Assembly: GCA_963920635.1 (NCBI GenBank)
Contig: OY987305.1
Location: 27,490,876 to 27,554,875 of the forward strand
Direction of reading: 5' to 3'
DNA length: 64,000 nt
From: Pseudeuparius sepicola
Taxonomy: Eukaryota; Arthropoda; Insecta; Coleoptera; Anthribidae
The position numbers were made by a program, and so were the translations under genes. This document shows positions 1 to 9,596 of the stretch, piece after piece. Positions within the stretch are counted from its first letter, which is position 1. The number at the start of each line of letters is the position of its first letter. The notes below the pieces were generated by a model that was not told where the DNA came from, did not search any database, and was given only the letters and a program-made list of their open reading frames with translations.

Positions 1-902
1 TGGTCCTTCGAAAGGCGGCAAATAGCCAACCCGCTGAATTGTCCGAACAACTCCCAGACAGCAACTCAGGAACTAACGGGTGGTTTTATCAATAACGGGC
101 TATAGTCGATTACCTTTGCAGCAGCAACTAACAATACTTGGGCAAACTGGGACACAGGGTATACATTCCCAGCTATACCAAAAAAAAACCCTAAAAAAAA
201 CATTGGCCTATTGTCAAATTGCGCCCAAAAACAAACATTGAAAATGATAGAAAAGGGTTAAATGTACCTCAGTCAGCAGGAGGGTGCCTTTACTCGTTAT
301 GGTCTTTGGTGGTAAAGATGACAGTCGACCAAGATATGATGAATCAGCACATACAAAAAAGGTGTTTCTCAAATCCCGAATAACGGCTCCGTTTGTGGAT
401 TTCCAACAACAAATAATATGTCCAAGTATCAAACCATACTATTCCACAAAACGTTTTAACAATTTCGGCGAATACACTATCCCCTTCGGGTACAAACTAT
501 TTTTTTCTTCTACTCGCCAGAAATTTTCCAACACCTTCTTAGGCCGATAAAAATGATAAACTGAAAGAGGAAATTGCCGCGCGGGCGGCGGGCCTCATTT
601 GCTTAGCACAAAAAACGGTACCAGACCATGGAGTGTCACTAACATGGAGACTTTCAAAATAACAAAATGATGAATTCGCAAACTTCCACCTAGAAAACTA
701 CAATTAACTAGCCTAATCAATAGAGTACAAAAAATACTATTATCAAAACCTATCCAAAATTACTTTCTTAAAAGAAAAGGTAACTTATTTGAGATAATAA
801 GTCTCTGCAAGGCATCCAACCAATATACCGTCGATGGTACCAAATTTAAACTGTAATTTTGGGAAATGTATTGAAATTCAATGGCCTTTCTATTTCAAAA
901 TT
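1..902. other. No recognisable gene
   Basis: Only short ORFs without recognisable motifs are present. A short GC-rich patch lies near 575-600. I cannot assign anything here. Confidence 0.5.
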
Positions 903-966
903 TTAAACGTAATAAGGTGCCACCAATTCAACTGCTGCTCTTGTTGAGCGGCGTGTCGAAGATATG

Positions 967-1146
967 GTTGAGGAAATTGTTGTCAAAGCACCAGTGGCCG
1001 AGGAAATTGTTGTCAAAGCACCAGTTGATGAGAGAATTTTTGTCAATGAAGCATCGGTTGAGAAAATTGTCACCAATCCGCCAACGGTTGAGAAAATTGT
1101 CACCAATTCGCCAACGGTTCAGAAAATTATCATCAGACCTCCAAGA
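967..1146 (+). repeat. Six 30-bp in-frame coding-type repeats
   Basis: Six consecutive 30-bp units encode degenerate decapeptides of the type VEKIVTNPPT or VEEIVVKAPV. The open frame starts after stop codons near 915, has an internal ATG at 964, and ends at 1152. Because the repeats keep frame and a conserved hydrophobic/charged pattern, they are probably an exon or exon relic of a repeat protein, not a random minisatellite. I do not recognise the protein. It lies just upstream of a Penelope-like fragment but shows no link to it. Confidence 0.5.
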
Positions 1147-1407
1147 CTATAAGTATGACGATTCTTTCGAAAGATTTCTGAATGGTGCCCCGAAAAAAAA
1201 GCAGAGATCGTCTTGATGGATGGAGCAGCAAGTTTACTCAACGTCAACTGTTGTTCAGCATGAAAAGACGGTTGATGGACGAAGTGAACCAAGCGGCAAT
1301 CAACCGCAACCCGAAGCAATTGAGGGAAGACACGATGAGTCGGATAGTGACAATTTTAACGACAGCATGGATGAATTTGTAAAATGTTGTCTATGTTGCT
1401 AATATGA

Positions 1408-1985
1408 TTGAAAAAATGTAATTCGTCGTTACCCTTGTTCCAAATGATAAACGTACCCCAGTATCTAATCCAGATCTTGGGTTCGATCAAGTTCACAATG
1501 GAAAAAGAAGAAAACAGCAGCCTCCCCTTTCTGATGTTCCAACAAATAAACGGTACTATCTCAACATCAGTTTTTATTAAACAGACAACGAATCCAATCA
1601 CTCTACCTCGACGAATGTCTTGTCATTCGTTTGGTTTCCCACTCAGAAAGATCGACACTCGTTGTCACATACACTGAAAGCCGGTCTTGCAAAGACCAAA
1701 CTCAACAAAGAAGTCAATAAAAAAACTGCATCTACGAGGTTCCATGCGAATGTGACCAAATCTACATCGGCGAAACCAAGCATCCTCTAAATGTGAGGTT
1801 CAAAGAACATCGTCGGCCCACGCAAAGGGGAGAAACTACCATGTCGGGCATCGCCAAACATGTGCGGACCAGCTAACATCAGATCCACTTGAAAAATGCC
1901 AAGGCACGGAGCCACATTGATCTAGAAGAAAATTTTATAAGACCATATACATTGAAAACACATAAGCCTACAGTCGACCAAGCTT
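1408..1985 (+). pseudogene. Penelope-like element remnant (RT C-terminus and GIY-YIG endonuclease)
   Basis: Residues translated around 1490-1600 read FTMEKEENSSLPFL followed by NGTISTSV, the pattern at the C-terminal side of Penelope-like reverse transcriptases. A frame around 1728-1860 reads IYEVPC, then YIGET, then an R-x-x-EH stretch, which is the core of the GIY-YIG endonuclease that such elements carry downstream of the RT. The first motif has Cys where Gly is usual. An in-frame stop follows shortly after, and the RT and nuclease parts are in different frames. This is a decayed 3' piece of a retroelement, with no RT catalytic region left in the window. Confidence 0.65.
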
Positions 1986-2688
1986 AGACGTCTCCAACGT
2001 AAATATAAAATTGTAAAGGTTTGAACTCGTATTTTTTAAACCATCTTTTTATTTTCAACTGTAATAGTTTTGAGGTTAAAACTCTATTACTGGAAAATCT
2101 GTAGAGCACAGACATAATTTTAATAATAAAGTGCAAAAGAGCATACACCTCTGACTTTTGTAAACGTAAAATAATTGTATTTTGTGCTTTCTGCACAAAT
2201 AACTAACATTTATTAATTTGTTAGTTGCCTGAGTTACATTATTAGGGTTGACAAATTTATATTCTTAGAAACATACTTCTGTGTGGAATTGTTACAAGAA
2301 TGAACTAGCTACATTATTAATTATTGAAATTGATCTTTTTCAGAATTTCATCACTGCAACAATTTTAAAAATAAATGTGTATATACTATGGAACTGGGCA
2401 TACACGACGCTCAATTGACCGATTTTCTATTCCTAAAGACGATGTCTTTCAAAATCTGTCTTCTTTTGGCAAATTATTATTGTTATTAGTAAGATAGGGT
2501 ACTCCCTGACACAATTAATCTCAAAGGAAATATTTGCACGGTGTTCATATGAAAGCTCGCCAAAAACTAGGGGATTGTTATTGCATAAGCATTAAAAAAG
2601 TTCCTCATTGTAACAGAAATTTGAAGATTTGTGATTTTTGAGGCATTTTTAAAGAAGGTGTTTAATATAAAATACCTTCTACTAATAT
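1986..2688. other. Unassigned AT-rich spacer
   Basis: I see no gene, repeat array or recognisable mobile element end here, apart from the junction with the transposon that begins at 2689. Confidence 0.4.
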
Positions 2689-2962
2689 CGAGGGCGTCAT
2701 ATCAGAAGGGCGTATGAGCCAAAAAGTAAATTTTACAAGAAACGAAAAAAACATGTAGTAATTTGAGTTTTTGAGATAATTTATTGCATTTATGTATTGA
2801 GCACATTCAAATTAAGGTGCATAAGTGGAATTTGAAACAATTAGGGCAGTATCAATATTTTTTAGTAAAATGGTTTATACGCCCTTCTGATATTTTGAAT
2901 TTGGTGCAAAAATCGCAAATTAAAAAGCTATAGACCCAAAAAATACTTTATTAAAAAACATT

Positions 2963-3950
2963 TTAATTTTTACGTCGTTTTCGTTTCACCAGTCGTTCTC
3001 TAACTTGCTGCAAAGACATGTCATCATCTGATTCTTCATCATCGTAATTTTGAGAAGGCAGGGGAGCGATAGAAATGTCCAAGGAAATAGCATATACAGT
3101 GTGTGGCACTTAAGATGAAGACACCCCTGTATTTTTTTGTTTTTTGAGATATAAATTTCCGGCTTAGCGCAGTTATAGAACTCGATGAGCTCTATTTTTA
3201 GGTGTATTCAACTTAACTGTCAGATGTGAATCCCCAGCCTGATGTGACCTCTCAAATAGGACCAATATTCAATATTGTGTTTCGCCCCAGGGATATCGAA
3301 AAAGTTTATTACGATACGTTGTTCAGAACCGAATTTTTACCCTGAATACCAAAGGTCAATGACAGATTCGCATTTTAATTTTTTTGTTTTGTTTCCAATG
3401 AGGTTATTTTTGTGTTTTTTTTTGTTTTCTTTTAATCTTATTACCATTAAAAATTACCTCTATTATTTTCAATGGTTTCCATGGCTACCTACCCAAAATT
3501 GAAAACTTTGGTACAAAAATTGGGACTTAAAATTGGGAAAAACAAAAAATCAAATACGAATCTGTCATTGAAATTTGGTATCCAGGATAAAAATTCGGTT
3601 CTGAACAACTTTTCCTAATAACCTTTTTCGCTATATCTGGCGCGAAACAAAATATTGATTATTGGTCCTATTCGCCAGGTCATAGCAGGCTGGGGATGCA
3701 CATGGCAGTTAAGTTGAATACACCTAAAAATAGAGCTTAAGTCGAAAATTTATATCTCAAAAAACAAAACAAAAATAATACAGAAAACAGGAGCGTCTTC
3801 ACCTTCAGTGCCACACACTGTATACTCGGGAGGAATAATGGCATCTTTTCCTTCACACAAAGATAGTAGATTTTTCAGTTTTGCTTTACTGATTGGCAAT
3901 TTTTTACGCACGAACAAAACATAAAACAAGAATAATCTGTGCACCTGAAT
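2963..3950 (-). pseudogene. Transposon-type ORF fragment split by a MITE
   Basis: Minus-strand frame 3825-3950 encodes a stretch containing LPISKAKLKNLLSLCEG and ending P-P-E-Y. After the TA-flanked insertion (3093-3824) the frame resumes and runs through an acidic patch (DDEESDDD) to a basic tail and a stop at 2963-2965. Reading across the target site keeps frame, so this was one ORF before the insertion. The 'P-I-S-x-x-K-x-x-x-L-x-x-L-C' style resembles proteins repeated in insect genomes beside transposons. I do not know its function; it may belong to the surrounding 2.1-kb element. Confidence 0.4.
3093..3824. mobile_element. Foldback MITE with about 340-bp arms
   Basis: The left end TATACAGTGTGTGGCACT is matched by its reverse complement at the right end. 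The inverted similarity continues inward for several hundred bases: 3105-3400 pairs with 3530-3815, including the blocks near 3195-3235 and 3655-3730. A TA duplication flanks the element, as in Tc1/mariner-type insertions. The arms differ at many sites, so it is old. It interrupts the minus-strand ORF. Confidence 0.65.
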
Positions 3951-4570
3951 TATTCCAACATACACAATGTAATAGTATATTATACACTTAGGTTGAGAAG
4001 TGAGCCACTATGCCCACTATACACCGAGCTTTTTTATATCCTGAGGCGCGTAGCGCCGAAGGATATAATATGCGAGGTAAATAATGGCTTTCTCAACCGA
4101 AGTGTATATAGAATTTTTTTTACTACTAACATTGAAATATTGCCATATTTTAGTTTATTTTAGTCATTTCTCGCTTTTTTCAAATACTTCGAAATATCAA
4201 GTAGCCTGGGAGTTCAGTTGTCAAGCTGATAAAATGACACTAATCTTTAAATGTCATATAGAAAATTTTTCATTATTTACCTAGGTATTTTTTTCTTATC
4301 ATTATTTACCTAGGGTGAGAAACATATTACTTCTCATTAGAGGAATGAGGTAAATAATGGTGATTTCTCAGGTTAGTAGTAAAAAACCAATTTATCTGGC
4401 CCGCTTTTAGCCAATAGGAATCTTGACTAAAATCTGGTGATGCATCTAAAAAGGGCGCATAAAGCCATCATCAGTAGGGATTAAAACTGAAGAATCATAT
4501 TGTAATAGGGGTATAAGCATTTCAGCAGGGCGTATAAACTACCATGATTCAAAAATATTAAAATATTGAA

Positions 4571-4592
4571 AGGGCGTATGTGCATACGCCCT
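4571..4592. repeat. 22-bp palindrome inside the DNA transposon
   Basis: Two copies of the transposon's subterminal motif (AGGGCGTATG) meet head to head with a 2-bp spacer, making a hairpin with a 10-bp perfect stem. It is likely a doubled transposase-binding motif. Confidence 0.5.
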
Positions 4593-4782
4593 TCTGATAT
4601 ATTTATTTCGGAAAATTGGTTCTTACGCCTACTAAACTTTAGATATTTGAACCAATTGCAAGGTGGGAAGCTTTACGCCCTTATGATATAATATTCGGAA
4701 TAATGCTACGGTCACATACGCCCCAAAATCAGAATTTCGTCATTTTGGTTCATAAGCCCTTCTGATATGACCCCCTCGATAT

Positions 4783-5089
4783 ATTCACACCCCGGGAAAG
4801 TTTAGGATAAATTTTGTCGTTGGAGTAGCTTCTAGTGTGTGATTTATCTCAAAATCAGAACACTTATAAATGTAATAAATATAAAAGCAATTAGCGTACT
4901 TCACACTTCTACAGAGCTTTGGAGGGTATTGCCCTATACTAATACCTATTTCCCACCGTAGAAAAAAATTATCATATAAAAGTTGTAATTCCTTCTTCTA
5001 AATGGAATGTCCTACATACAGGGATGCCGATAACAGCGTCCGGTATAGGGCGATATTCTACTCGTAAATTATGGTATCTATTTTTACTT
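4783..5089. other. Spacer downstream of the repeat-protein ORF
   Basis: About 300 bp between the DNA transposon and the stop codon of the minus-strand repeat ORF. No clear minus-strand AATAAA was seen, so the 3' end of that transcript is not defined. Confidence 0.35.
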
Positions 5090-5493
5090 TCAGCTATTAA
5101 GAGATGTATGGGATCTCGTTTCGATAGTATCGAAGTTCGCGTCGTCGTTGTTCGAGAAGCGCTCGTTTATGTTGAGCAGGTCGTTCTCGGGATCGCTCTC
5201 GGCGAAGGTGGGCAAGAAGACCACGTCGGTGGGACAGCAGGAGTTGCCTATGTCGGCGACCTTAAGATTGAGGGCGGAATCGTTGTTTTCGACTTCCGAG
5301 GGGTAAAGGTTGGGGTCGGCGAGGATTGACATACCTTTGTCGGTTGGGGGCGGCGCGTTCTGTCCGGCCGGCTTCAGGCCGGTGTAGTCGCACACGATCA
5401 TTAGGCGGCGGGAGTTGAAGGCGGATGGTGCCGGGTCCTTTGGTACATTATACACATCTAGATACTCGCAGAACTTCAAACTCGAGTGTTTCT

Positions 5494-7579
5494 TCTCGGA
5501 CCTTCCGGAAATTTTCAGTATCGATTTCAGAGAATTTTCTGGGCCGTCATCAATAGGATCTGCTTTCGGCCGTCCTTTAGACCGTTTCGGGGGCTCTGCT
5601 TCGACAGGTTCAGGCATCAACGAGGATTGCCCCGTTTTCTTTTTGTTCTCTTTCGTACGACCGCGTTTGGTCTTCGTTTTTTGGTTCGCCTGTTTTATCA
5701 TGGCCTTCCGGCCGTTTTTCGGGATGGTCACTATAAGGGGCGCGATCCTTTGCCGGGTCTCCAGTTGGAAGTCCGAAATCGGCTCGTAACTCGGCGATTC
5801 GATGTTGTCCGTGTCGTTATTGGGCTGCTCAATTTCTTCTTTACTACCGAATAAATCGAAATTATTGACTGGATTCACTAATTTCTTATGCGATCTGGTC
5901 ACAGGACCCATCTTCTCGGACCTTTCGGAACTCTTCTGTATCGATTTCAGAGACTTTTCAGGGTCGTCATCAATTTGATCGGCTTTCGGCCGTCCTTTAG
6001 ACCGTTTCGGCGGCTTTGCTTCGACAGGTTCAGGCATCAACGAGGATTGCCACGTTTTCTTTTTGTTCTCTTTCCTACGACCGCGTTTGGTCTTCGTTTT
6101 GTGGTTCGCCTGTTTTATCATGGCCTTCCAGCCGTTTTTCGAGATGGTCACTATTAGGGGCGCGATCCTTTGCCGGGTCTCCAGTTGGAAGTCCGAAATC
6201 GGCTCGTAACTTGGCGATTCGATGTCGTCCGTGTCGTTATTGGGTTGCTCAATTTCTTCTTTACTACCGAATAAATCGAAATTATTGACTGGATTCACTA
6301 ATTTCTTATGCGATCTGGTCACAGGACCCATCTTCTCGGACCTTCCGGAACTCTTCTGTATCGATTTCAGAGACTTTTCAGGGCCGTCATCAATGGGATC
6401 GGCTTTCGACCGCCCTTTAGACCGTTTCGGCGGTTTTGCTTCGACAGGTTCAGGCATCAACGAGGATTGCCACGTTTTCTTTTTGTTCTCTTTCCTACGA
6501 CCGCGTCTGGTCTTCGTTTTGTGGTTCGCCTGTTTTATCATGGCCTTCCAGCCGTTTTTCGAGATGGTCACTATTAGGGGCGCGATCCTTTGCCGGGTCT
6601 CCAGTTGGAAGTCCGAAATCGGCTCGTAACTTGGCGATTCGATGTCGTCCGTGTCGTTATTGGGTTGCTCAATTTCTTCTTTACTACCTAATAAATCGAA
6701 ATTATTGACTGGATTCACTAATTTCTTATGCGATCTGGTCACAGGACCCATCTTCTCGGACCTTCCGGAACTCTTCTGTATCGATTTCAGAGACTTTTCA
6801 GGGCCGTCATCAATGGGATCGGCTTTCGGCCGTCCTTTAGACCGTTTCGGCGGCTTTGCTCCGACAGGTTCAGGCATCAACGAGGATTGCCACGTTTTCT
6901 TTTTGTTCTCTTTCCTACGACCGCGTTTGGTCTTCGTTTTGTGGTTCGCCTGTTTTATCATGGCCTTCCAGCCGTTTTTCGAGATGGTCACTATTAGGGG
7001 CGCGATCCTTTGCCGGGTCTCCAGTTGGAAGTCCGAAATCGGCTCGTAACTTGGCGATTCGATGTCGTCCGTGTCGTTATTGGGTTGCTCAATTTCTTCT
7101 TTACTACCGAATAAATCGAAATTATTGACTGGATTCACTAATTTCTTATGCGATCTGGTCACAGGACCCATCTTCTCGGACCTTCCGGAACTCTTCTGTA
7201 TCGATTTCAGAGACTTTTCAGGGCCGTCATCAATGGGATCGGCTTTCGACCGCCCTTTAGACCGTTTCGGCGGTTTTGCTTCGACAGGTTCAGGCATCAA
7301 CGAGGATTGCCACGTTTTCTTTTTGTTCTCTTTCCTACGACCGCGTCTGGTCTTCGTTTTGTGGTTCGCCTGTTTTATCATGGCCTTCCAGCCGTTTTTC
7401 GAGATGGTCACTATTAGGGGCGCGATCCTTTGCCGGGTCTCCAGTTGGAAGTCCGAAATCGGCTCGTAACTTGGCGATTCGATGTCGTCCGTGTCGTTAT
7501 TGGGTTGCTCAATTTCTTCTTTACTACCTAATAAATCGAAATTATTGACTGGATTCACTAATTTCTTATGCGATCTGGT
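5494..7579. repeat. 420-bp tandem repeat array, left part (about 5 units)
   Basis: The string GATCTGGTCACAGGACCCAT recurs at 5893, 6313, 6733 and 7153, giving an exact 420-bp period, and its first bases recur at 7573 where the Polinton cuts in. Units 6313-6732 and 7153-7572 share one set of variants (encoding LGSK, RRGRR, GRSK). Unit 6733-7152 carries the other set (FGSK, KRGRR, GRPK), so the array alternates. Period 420 = 140 codons preserves frame. Confidence 0.9.
7574..7579. other. Target-site duplication, left copy
   Basis: TCTGGT here and at 23760-23765 flanks the element exactly. A 6-bp duplication is the known Polinton/Maverick length. Confidence 0.95.
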
Positions 7580-7611
7580 AGTAGTAATACAAAGAGAGTA
7601 CGGGACCACTT

Positions 7612-7784
7612 TGACCTCAGTTGACCCCTGGATCCTGAGAGTCCCCTACGGCCCGAGGTCACGGGAGCAAAGTGGCTACGTCATGCCCGAGGTCACGTGA
7701 CGTCACCGGATGACCCCAGTTGACCCCTAGATCCTGATAGGTTAACCTTTGACCTTTGGGCCACGTGTGACCCCCAGTTGACCC
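7612..7784. promoter_or_regulatory. Cluster of hormone-receptor-like half-sites with CRE and E-box motifs
   Basis: TGACCT/TGACCC or AGGTCA hexamers occur at 7612, 7622, 7656, 7690, 7711, 7721, 7750, 7768 and 7779. CACGTG occurs at 7694 and 7762, and TGACGTCA at 7698. The site at 7750 reads as a direct repeat with 1-bp spacing (TTTGACCTTTG on this strand). These precede the TATA box of the TIR gene and are copied in the right TIR. Occupancy by real factors is unproven. Confidence 0.5.
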
Positions 7785-7868
7785 CCCCCCCCCACTCCAA
7801 CGGCGGGTGTCAGCCCCCACTCCAACGACGGGGCAACCCCCACTCCAACGGTTTGGTGGGGTGAGGTC

Positions 7869-7893
7869 TATATATTCGTGCGCAAGAGCAGTT
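7869..7893 (+). promoter_or_regulatory. TATA box and initiator of the left TIR gene
   Basis: TATATATT at 7869-7876 is followed about 20 bp later by an AGCAGTT initiator-like site, and the ATG lies at 7946. The same sequence is present inverted in the right TIR. Confidence 0.6.
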
Positions 7894-7945
7894 TTCCCGT
7901 TATATACACTTACAATTTCCCACAGTCCGATTTGCCGAGTTGAAA

Positions 7946-8251
7946 ATGCAGTCGTTCCTGAATCACCTGAACAAGAATTTGATCTTCAAGAAATTCGAAA
8001 GCGTTCAAAATATGGAGGTGGGTGAAAATTTTCAAATCACGAGCGTGGACAAAGTGAACACGCAATACGGAGAGAAGGTCTACGTCGAGTTCGAAGAATT
8101 TAAGACGGTGCTGCCGCAACGATACACGGCCGAGTTTACGCTCCAACGGATCGAAGAAATTAACAGGGATATCGGTAACGGAAGGAGGTATTACATGAAG
8201 AGTCTTGGGCCCGTCGGCCTATCTACAAATATCGAATTTATTGTAGAATGA
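7946..8251 (+). CDS. Small TIR-encoded protein, left copy
   Basis: 101 residues from the ATG at 7946; the frame extends two codons upstream without an ATG. A near-identical copy lies in the right TIR, so the element carries two convergent, inward-facing doses. The body reads GENFQITSVDKVNTQYGEKVYVEFEE, then a VLPQRY stretch. This mix of short beta strands with basic and aromatic residues would suit a small OB-fold-like nucleic-acid-binding protein, which is inference. A diverged relative is present at 63643 in the second element, supporting it as a conserved Polinton gene. AATAAA follows at 8334. Function unknown. Confidence 0.75.
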   Translation: MQSFLNHLNKNLIFKKFESVQNMEVGENFQITSVDKVNTQYGEKVYVEFEEFKTVLPQRYTAEFTLQRIEEINRDIGNGRRYYMKSLGPVGLSTNIEFIVE

Positions 8252-8385
8252 GAAAACTGGACATTTGAAAAATTTGAATGTGATATGCTGTAGTTAATAG
8301 GAAGATATAACAAATATGTATAATAATTGATTTCTAATAAACGTTTAAAAGCCATTTGTTTGTTTTTTCAAATCTTGGAAAAAGG

Positions 8386-8421
8386 TATAAATAAAACTCA
8401 TCGTTGTTCGTTTAGCTCAGT
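8386..8421 (+). promoter_or_regulatory. TATA box and TCAGT initiator of the PLA2 gene
   Basis: TATAAATA begins at 8386 and CTCAGTGTG lies at 8416-8424, about 30 bp downstream and just before the ATG at 8425. This is the classic arthropod TATA-initiator spacing and implies a very short 5' leader. Confidence 0.65.
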
Positions 8422-8424
8422 GTG

Positions 8425-9216
8425 ATGTCGTCTTTCGCTGGAAGTGGATTGGTTAATAGCGTCATCAATAGGTTGCCAGTCGAATTACACCTTCCCGGCT
8501 ACCAGTACTGCGGTCCAGGAACAAAGTTGGAGAAACGCCTTGCTCGTGGAGATCCCGGCATCAATAAGCTAGACGCCGCTTGCAAAGATCACGACATCGC
8601 ATATTCCAAAAATAAGTCTCTGGAAGAGAGACATAAAGCAGACAAAGAATTGTAAAATCGAGCGTGAGAGCGAGTGGTATCGAGGGACGCTAAATTCGAC
8701 GAAAAAGCTGCCGCGTGGTTCGTTACAAATACGATGAAGGTCAAACGCAAGGTCGGTATGGGCATAAATAAGCGCCCGGTTTCGTTTAAAAGAGACATCG
8801 TCAAAAAAGTTGAAAGATCTCTGAAAAAAACTTTGAGCAACAGTCAGTTGAATGACATGAAGCACTTGAAGAAAGCGTCGTTGGTTGCTTTAAAAGCGGC
8901 ACGAATAGCCGTTAAGAAGGCGGGTGGAAAGAGGAACGTGAAAATTCCTCGCACAATTCCGTTCCAGCATACCGGCGGATTTCTTCCTTTACTGCCCCTC
9001 CTGGGTGCCTTGGGCGCCCTTGGTTCGGTGGCAGGCGGTGCCGGTGCTGTAGCCAAGACAATTATCGACGCAAATAATGCGAAGAAGCTTTTGGAAGAAC
9101 AAAAACGGCATAATCGGTCGATGGAAGCCATCGGAAAGGAAGGCTCCGGCTTATATTTACGTAAAAATAAGAATGGATTAGGACTGTTCCTTAAGAAACA
9201 AAAAAACTCCCAATGA
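8425..9216 (+). pseudogene. PLA2-domain minor virion protein, broken by two stops
   Basis: Residues 28-33 (YCGPGT) form the calcium-binding loop and residues 50-60 hold D, C, the catalytic H56-D57 pair and Y60: the phospholipase A2 signature of parvovirus VP1-unique regions. In parvoviruses this activity lets incoming particles leave endosomes; the same role here is inference. In-frame stops TAA (8653-8655) and TGA (8665-8667) separate it from the downstream part. That part is basic, then has a Gly/Ala/Leu-rich membrane-active-looking segment (FLPLLPLLGALGALGSVAGG), then a coiled region and a twin C-terminal motif (GLYLRKN...GLGLFLKK). The homologue at 55490 is one open frame of 279 codons, which shows that the stops are lesions. 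The end overlaps the protease start by ATGA. Confidence 0.85.
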
Positions 9217-9584
9217 AGCTACCCAATAGACCGCTGTCCGACGAAGATATATTGAATTACGTCGAAATTTTAAAAATACCATATTTCAGAGGCGTCTTTA
9301 TGAGAGATACACTTCCGTCGACGCCGAAAAATTACGAAGCGGCCATTTTAAATTTAGACGTGCAACGCAACAAAGGAACGCATTGGGTAGCTTACAAAAA
9401 AAGAGGCTGTGCCGTAGAATATTTCGATAGCTTTGGCGCTTTGAAACCGCCCAAAGAACTGATTCGATATTTTGGAAAGGGTGTCAAGGTCACGTACAAT
9501 AACGACGCCTATCAAAATTTTAACGAAATAAATTGCGGTCATTTGTGCATTGAATTTCTCTATAAAAGGTGGGGGACAACTTAA
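9213..9584 (+). CDS. Adenain-like cysteine protease
   Basis: 123 residues. The catalytic set is visible: His57 (GTHWVAY), Asp72 (EYFDSFG), the oxyanion Gln101 and Cys108 (INCGHLC), in the order seen in adenovirus protease and Polinton/virophage relatives. It would cleave virion proteins during maturation. It is shorter than adenovirus protease. The start ATG overlaps the stop of the PLA2 gene (ATGA), suggesting a shared transcript. The frame is intact. A 17-codon remnant of the same gene is fused to MCP in the second element. Confidence 0.88.
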   Translation: MKLPNRPLSDEDILNYVEILKIPYFRGVFMRDTLPSTPKNYEAAILNLDVQRNKGTHWVAYKKRGCAVEYFDSFGALKPPKELIRYFGKGVKVTYNNDAYQNFNEINCGHLCIEFLYKRWGTT

Positions 9585-9596
9585 AAGTCGCCAGTC

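Larger units (their letters stand above)
2689..4778. mobile_element. 2.1-kb TIR DNA transposon (decayed or non-autonomous)
   Basis: The first and last roughly 37 bp are inverted repeats beginning CGAGGGSGTCATATCAGAAG, flanked by ATAT on both sides (2685-2688 and 4779-4782). The motif CAGAAGGGCGTATG recurs in both orientations inside the element (near 2705, 2878, 4571-4592, 4675), as in transposons with subterminal transposase-binding repeats. The only coding trace is the broken minus-strand ORF at 2963-3950. I cannot name the superfamily; subterminal repeats suggest hAT or P-like elements, but the 4-bp duplication does not settle it. Confidence 0.6.
5090..7579 (-). pseudogene. AT-hook-like tandem-repeat protein, 3' half (split by the Polinton)
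   Basis: A minus-strand frame is open from the Polinton junction to a stop at 5090. It holds about five 140-residue repeats and then a unique acidic C-terminal part of about 130 residues (5090-5490). Each repeat has a conserved acidic/Pro-rich part (SPSYEPISDFQLETRQRIAP) and a basic part with RGRRKENKKK and PKRSKGRPKADP; the KGRPK core resembles an AT-hook. The protein would be nuclear and DNA-binding by composition, which is inference. The matching upstream half lies at 23760-25520 in the same strand and phase. The unit nearest the C-terminus (about 5490-5892) is the most diverged. I do not recognise the family; it could be a host gene or part of a larger element. Confidence 0.65.
7580..8248. 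repeat. Left terminal inverted repeat
   Basis: 669 bp, inverted match of 23093-23759. By eye the differences are a C-run of 12 against 10, and two substitutions, both inside the small gene (leading to Leu/Pro and Leu/Arg). The match stops at the last sense codon of that gene. Weaker similarity resumes around 8320-8370, including TAATAAACGTTTAAAA, so an older TIR was probably longer. Confidence 0.95.

Noticed and set aside
5494..7579. Regular repeats as a CRISPR array
   Set aside because: Units are 420 bp without short repeats and unique spacers, and they are coding in a eukaryotic setting.
5415..7700. Many plus-strand ORFs of 89-135 codons repeated every 420 bp
   Set aside because: They are shadows of the minus-strand repeat protein, generated anew in each unit; the minus frame is far longer and has ordered domains.
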